Positions 60,718 through 64,000 of a DNA stretch of 64,000 nucleotides are shown one piece after another. The translations under genes were made by a program, and so were the position numbers. The DNA lies in the NCBI GenBank assembly GCA_900767875.1, contig CAAGAT010000036.1, positions 1 through 64,000 on the forward strand, written 5' to 3'. Numbering within the stretch: position 1 is the stretch's first letter; each line of letters begins with the position of its first letter. Source of the DNA: an uncultured Sutterella sp. Lineage in GTDB: Bacteria > Pseudomonadota > Gammaproteobacteria > Burkholderiales > Burkholderiaceae_F. Below the pieces are notes generated by a model that worked only from the letters and a program-made list of their open reading frames with translations, was not told the origin of the DNA and searched no databases.

Positions 60718-61461
60718 ATGGAATGGCTTTGGGATTTACTGGTTAATCTTCACTGGGGAGCGGTCGGTCAGATCATCATGATCGACATCCTTCTGGGCGG
60801 CGACAACGCGGTCGTGATCGCGCTGGCCTGCCGCAACCTGCCGCACGAGCAGCGCAACAAGGGCGTGTTCTGGGGCACGTTCGGCGCCATCGCGCTGCGC
60901 GTGATCCTCATCACGTTCGCCGTGATGCTGCTGGATTTGCCCTTCCTCAAGCTCGTGGGTGCGGCTCTGCTGGTGTGGATCGGCGTCAAGCTTCTGGTGC
61001 CCGAAGACGAGCACGCCGCCGAAAAGATCGAAGGCTCGGCCAAGCTTCTCGGGGCCATCAAGACCATCATCGTGGCCGACTTCGTGATGAGCCTGGATAA
61101 CGTGATCGCCATCGCGGGCGCCGCGCAGCAGGCCCACGACGACCACCAGACCCTGCTCGTGATCTTCGGTCTGCTCGTGTCCGTGCCCTTCATCGTGTTC
61201 GGCAGCCAGATTGTTTTGAAGCTCCTTGATCGCTTCCCGGTCATCGTCTGGATCGGCGGCGGCCTGCTGGGCTGGATCGGCGGCGGTCTGGTCACCTCCG
61301 ACGGCTTTATCGTCAAGAACATCCCCGATGCGGCGGCCTATCACTATCCGGCCGCGGCCCTGGGCGCGGTTCTGGTGGTGGCGCTGGGCTGGATCTTTGC
61401 CAAACGCGCCAAGCAAAAGGCCCGTGAACGGCATCTGGCGCAGGGCGACGGGCAGGCCTAA
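60718..61461 (+). CDS. TerC-family integral membrane protein
   Basis: A 247-residue protein with about seven helices. DILLGGDNAVVIALACRNLP and ADFVMSLDNVIAIAGAAQQ are the two TerC acidic motifs (DN pairs in the membrane), linked in several members to manganese or calcium export. Start ATG at 60718 follows GGGAG. The leader (60608-60717) has two hairpins, TCCGCG/CGCGGA (60641-60660) and CGCGCCGCC/GGCGGCGCG (60666-60685), but I could not match it to a manganese riboswitch. Confidence 0.88.
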   Translation: MEWLWDLLVNLHWGAVGQIIMIDILLGGDNAVVIALACRNLPHEQRNKGVFWGTFGAIALRVILITFAVMLLDLPFLKLVGAALLVWIGVKLLVPEDEHAAEKIEGSAKLLGAIKTIIVADFVMSLDNVIAIAGAAQQAHDDHQTLLVIFGLLVSVPFIVFGSQIVLKLLDRFPVIVWIGGGLLGWIGGGLVTSDGFIVKNIPDAAAYHYPAAALGAVLVVALGWIFAKRAKQKARERHLAQGDGQA

Positions 61462-61488
61462 GAGCCTTCGGCGGTGAGGCGAAGAAAT

Positions 61489-61525
61489 CGGCGGATGAGC
61501 CTTTTGGTTCTCCGCCGTTTTGTTT
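61489..61525 (+). terminator. Terminator after the TerC-family gene
   Basis: CGGCGGA (61489-61495) pairs with TCCGCCG (61511-61517), with inner GAGCC/GGTTC pairs around TTTT, followed by TTTTGTTT. A second hairpin GGCGCC/GGCGCC (near 61528-61545) may serve the converging gmhB. Confidence 0.82.
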
Positions 61526-61558
61526 GCGGCGCCGGAAGGGCGCCGTAAAGGATTTTGG

Positions 61559-62113
61559 TTACAGCCCGAGGCTTTCGACGGCCGTGAGCAACGAGCGCGA
61601 CACCGCGGTGCACGACGGGCTCGGAGCGGGCTGGGCAAGGCCATCCTTGCCGAGCAGAATGCGCACGGGCACGCCCGCGGCCTGCGCGGCCTTCATGTCG
61701 CTGTCCTTGTCGCCGAACATCACGCTTTGCGTGAGATCGAGCCCCATCTCGTGGGCCGCGCGCAGGAGCATGCCGGGTTGCGGCTTGCGGCAGGTGCACG
61801 CGACGCGGTATTGGCCGATCGCCTTTTCGGGGTGATGCGGGCAAAAGTAGATGCCCGCAATCGGCGCGCCCGCCTCTTCAAAGACGCGACACATGTAGAT
61901 GTTGAGGGCCTCGAAGTCTTCTTCCGTGTAGTAGCCGCGCCCGATGCCCGACTGGTTCGTGACGAGCACAAGGGCGTAGCCGGCCGCCACGAGGCGGCCG
62001 GCGGCCTCAAGGACCCCGTCGACGAACTCGAAGTCTTCGCGGCGGCTCACGTAGGCGTGATCGATGTTGATCACGCCGTCCCGATCGAGAAAGGCGGCCT
62101 TGCGCATCGGCAT
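61559..62113 (-). CDS. gmhB: D-glycero-beta-D-manno-heptose-1,7-bisphosphate 7-phosphatase
   Basis: GmhB is a HAD phosphatase in ADP-heptose synthesis. The 184 residues have FLDRDGVIN (catalytic Asp pair), VTNQSGIGRG, zinc ligands in CPHHPEKA then CTCRKPQPG, and FGDKDSDMKAA. ATG at 62113 shares its A with the hldD stop (TAATG); an alternative ATG lies six bases later. It is third in the order hldA-hldD-gmhB. Confidence 0.94.
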   Translation of the reverse strand: MPMRKAAFLDRDGVINIDHAYVSRREDFEFVDGVLEAAGRLVAAGYALVLVTNQSGIGRGYYTEEDFEALNIYMCRVFEEAGAPIAGIYFCPHHPEKAIGQYRVACTCRKPQPGMLLRAAHEMGLDLTQSVMFGDKDSDMKAAQAAGVPVRILLGKDGLAQPAPSPSCTAVSRSLLTAVESLGL

Positions 62114-63108
62114 TACGCGCGCTCGCCCGACGGGTAGGTTTGGCTCAGGTACTGCATGTACTTGGCCGTGCCTTCCTGCACGGTGTGCATCGGCGCGGTA
62201 AAGCCGGCTTCGCACAGATGCGTCAGATCGGCCTGCGTGTAGGCCTGATACTTGCCCTTGAGAGCTTCGGGGAAGGGGATGTATTCGATCAGACCCTGCG
62301 CGACGGCCTCTTCGAGCGTGTGGTCGGTGCCCGAGAGGCTGTTGACGACCGTGAGCGCCACGTCGTTGAAGGGCTGGGCGCGGCCCGAGCCGCAGTTGAA
62401 GATCCCGGACTTGCCCGCGGTCATGAAGTACATGGCCACGTTGATCACGTCCTCGACGTAGACGAAGTCGCGCATCTGGCAGCCGTTGCCGTAACCGAGG
62501 CACCCTTCAAAGAGGCGCACGCGGCCTTCCTTTTTGAACTGGAAGTACTGGTGGAACGCCACGGAGGCCATGCGGCCCTTGTGTTGCTCGTGCGGGCCGT
62601 AGACGTTGAAGTAGCGCAGACCGACCACGGGCGCCTTGAGTTCGTGCATGTGCGCGCGCAGCACCTGGTCAAAGAGGTACTTGGAGTAGCCGTACACGTT
62701 CAGGGGCCCTTCGTTTTTGACGTCTTCGACAAAGACCTGCGAGGCGCCGTAGGTGGCCGCGGAACTGGCGTAGATGAAGGGCACGCGGTGGCGCTGGGCC
62801 CAGTTAAAGAGCTCGAGCGTGTAGCGGTAGTTGTTCTCCATCATGTAGCGGCCGTCGGTTTCCATCGTGTCCGAGCAGGCGCCCTGATGAAAGATCGCAT
62901 CGGGAATGGGCAACGCATCGCGGCGCACGCGCTCAATGAAGTCGACCTTGTCAAAGTAGTCGCTGATTTGGCACTTGGTCAGGTTCACGAACTTTTCGCT
63001 CTTGGTGAGGTTGTCCACGGCGACGATGTCGGTGTAGCCGCGGCGGTTGAGTTCGAGGACGTTGTTGCAGCCGATGAAGCCGGCCGCACCGGTAACGAGA
63101 ATGGACAT
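62113..63108 (-). CDS. hldD: ADP-L-glycero-D-manno-heptose 6-epimerase
   Basis: HldD makes ADP-L-glycero-D-manno-heptose, the LPS inner-core sugar. The 331 residues belong to the extended SDR family: [23 protein letters not shown]-binding start, [27 protein letters not shown] and YGYSKYLFD (YxxxK). It abuts hldA (no gap) and overlaps gmhB by one base. Confidence 0.96.
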   Translation of the reverse strand: MSILVTGAAGFIGCNNVLELNRRGYTDIVAVDNLTKSEKFVNLTKCQISDYFDKVDFIERVRRDALPIPDAIFHQGACSDTMETDGRYMMENNYRYTLELFNWAQRHRVPFIYASSAATYGASQVFVEDVKNEGPLNVYGYSKYLFDQVLRAHMHELKAPVVGLRYFNVYGPHEQHKGRMASVAFHQYFQFKKEGRVRLFEGCLGYGNGCQMRDFVYVEDVINVAMYFMTAGKSGIFNCGSGRAQPFNDVALTVVNSLSGTDHTLEEAVAQGLIEYIPFPEALKGKYQAYTQADLTHLCEAGFTAPMHTVQEGTAKYMQYLSQTYPSGERA

Positions 63109-64000
63109 TTAGTTTTCTCCGAAAAGTTCCGAATAGCTCACGGACGCGGTGCCGAGTTTTCCGACGACGATGCCGCCGGCGCGGTTGGCCACGCGCACGG
63201 CCTCGTTCAGATCGGCCCCGGCGGCGAGCATGGCGGCTGTGACGGCGATGACCGTGTCGCCCGCGCCCGAGACGTCAAAGACTTCGCGGGCCTGTGCGGG
63301 CACCGTCAGCTCGCCCGCGTCGGTGTAAAGGGTCATGCCCTCTTCGCTGCGCGTCAGCAGCAGCGCCTTGAGTTCAAGTTCTTCGCGCAGGCGCTGCGCC
63401 TTGCCGCGAAGCTCGGCTTCACTGGACCAAGTCCCCACCACAAGCGAGAGCTCGGCGCGGTTGGGCGTAATGAGCGTGGCGCCCTTGTAACGGTCGTAGT
63501 TGTTGCCCTTGGGGTCGACGAGCACGGGCACTCCCGCGGCGCGGGCTTGTCGGATCATCTCGCCGATGTGGTTGAGGCCCCCCTTGCCGTAGTCCGAGAG
63601 CACCACGGCGTCGGCGCGGGTCACTTCCCGCTCATAGGCGCCGAGAATGGCCGCGAGCACTTCGCTCGTGGGGGCGTTTTCAAAGTCGGCGCGCAGCATC
63701 TGCTGCTGACGGGCGATAATGCGTAGCTTGACGGTGGTTTTGATCGTCGGGTCGGTCTGCAGCAGCGACTCGATGCCGCGGTCGGCCAAGAGGGTGCGCA
63801 GGGTATGACCGGCTTCGTCTTCGCCGGCCACGCTCATGAGCGCGGCCTGTGCGCCGAGCGTTTGAATGTTCAGGGCCACGTTGGCCGCCCCGCCCAGACG
63901 CGCGTCGGTGCGCAGCACGCGCACGACGGGAACCGGGGCTTCGGGGGAGATGCGTTCGGCGTCGCCGAACCAGTACTGATCCAGCATGCAGTCGCCCGCG
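63109..64000 (-). CDS. hldA: D-glycero-beta-D-manno-heptose-7-phosphate kinase (partial, 5' end outside)
   Basis: The C-terminal 297 codons or so of a PfkB-family kinase; the gene starts beyond base 64000. MLDQYWFGDAERISPEAPVP, RLGGAANVALNIQTLGA, and the catalytic VSGAGDTVIAVTAAML near the end are all visible. The protein stops after the kinase domain (SYSELFGEN), so the nucleotidyltransferase half found in fused HldE is missing; a separate hldC/rfaE2 must exist elsewhere. The ATG at 63987 is internal, as residues before it still match the family. Confidence 0.94.
   Translation of the reverse strand, partial: AGDCMLDQYWFGDAERISPEAPVPVVRVLRTDARLGGAANVALNIQTLGAQAALMSVAGEDEAGHTLRTLLADRGIESLLQTDPTIKTTVKLRIIARQQQMLRADFENAPTSEVLAAILGAYEREVTRADAVVLSDYGKGGLNHIGEMIRQARAAGVPVLVDPKGNNYDRYKGATLITPNRAELSLVVGTWSSEAELRGKAQRLREELELKALLLTRSEEGMTLYTDAGELTVPAQAREVFDVSGAGDTVIAVTAAMLAAGADLNEAVRVANRAGGIVVGKLGTASVSYSELFGEN

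Overview
This is a 64-kb chromosomal segment of a GC-rich Gram-negative bacterium. It is most likely a betaproteobacterium of the Burkholderiales, and an anaerobic family such as Sutterellaceae would fit; that family-level guess is inference. Grounds are the tuf/S10/spc/alpha ribosomal gene order, the hisE-hinT-tatABC order, an mlaFEDACB cluster with mlaA inside it, LPS heptose genes, and a 2-oxoacid:acceptor oxidoreductase typical of anaerobic metabolism. I see no insertion sequence, phage gene, integrase or CRISPR array. Almost all of the window is core genome.

Layout. 1-15117 (+): the end of tuf, then the ribosomal protein superoperon rpsJ to rplQ with secY and rpoA. It is cut into transcription units by intergenic gaps of 100-300 bases that hold promoters and strong inverted repeats, and infA is absent between secY and rpmJ. 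15132-19636 (-): a Pat-type acetyltransferase/acyl-CoA-ligase-like protein, a crotonase-fold protein and galE. 19809-22680: small or poorly known genes (an 80-residue conserved-looking protein, a Tat-signal DUF362 protein, a DUF1801-like protein, a DUF3455-like lipoprotein). 23064-27641 (+): a four-gene oxidoreductase (gamma, alpha, beta and a FAD/ferredoxin subunit). 27786-33393 (+): a YbhGFSR-type drug exporter with its own TetR regulator. 33398-44715: a mix of MFS exporter, methyltransferase, SstT, RecQ, MetC, a lysine/alanine/proline-rich protein, paired DUF2721 membrane proteins, YbaK, RuvX, PlsC and a thioesterase. 44855-48689 (+): the Mla phospholipid transport system. 48783-51685 (+): tRNA-Met, hisE, hinT, tatABC. 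51737-54902 (-): an MMPL exporter with a LolA-like protein and two tRNA-Lys genes. 55315-61461 (+): recA-recX, a sodium-dependent transporter, sucCD and a TerC-family protein. 61559-64000 (-): hldA-hldD-gmhB for ADP-heptose.

How the parts connect. Many functions concern the envelope: SecY and TatABC export proteins, Mla maintains outer membrane lipid asymmetry, PlsC starts phospholipid synthesis, HldA/HldD/GmhB make the LPS inner-core heptose, and GalE supplies UDP-galactose. SucCD and the oxidoreductase are central carbon enzymes. The most unusual signal is non-coding: in the ribosomal region and before recA and ybhG, -10-like hexamers sit inside inverted repeats, and several genes (rplN, rpsD, rpoA, sucC) have strongly structured leaders. 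These are pattern observations by eye, without folding energies or database searches.
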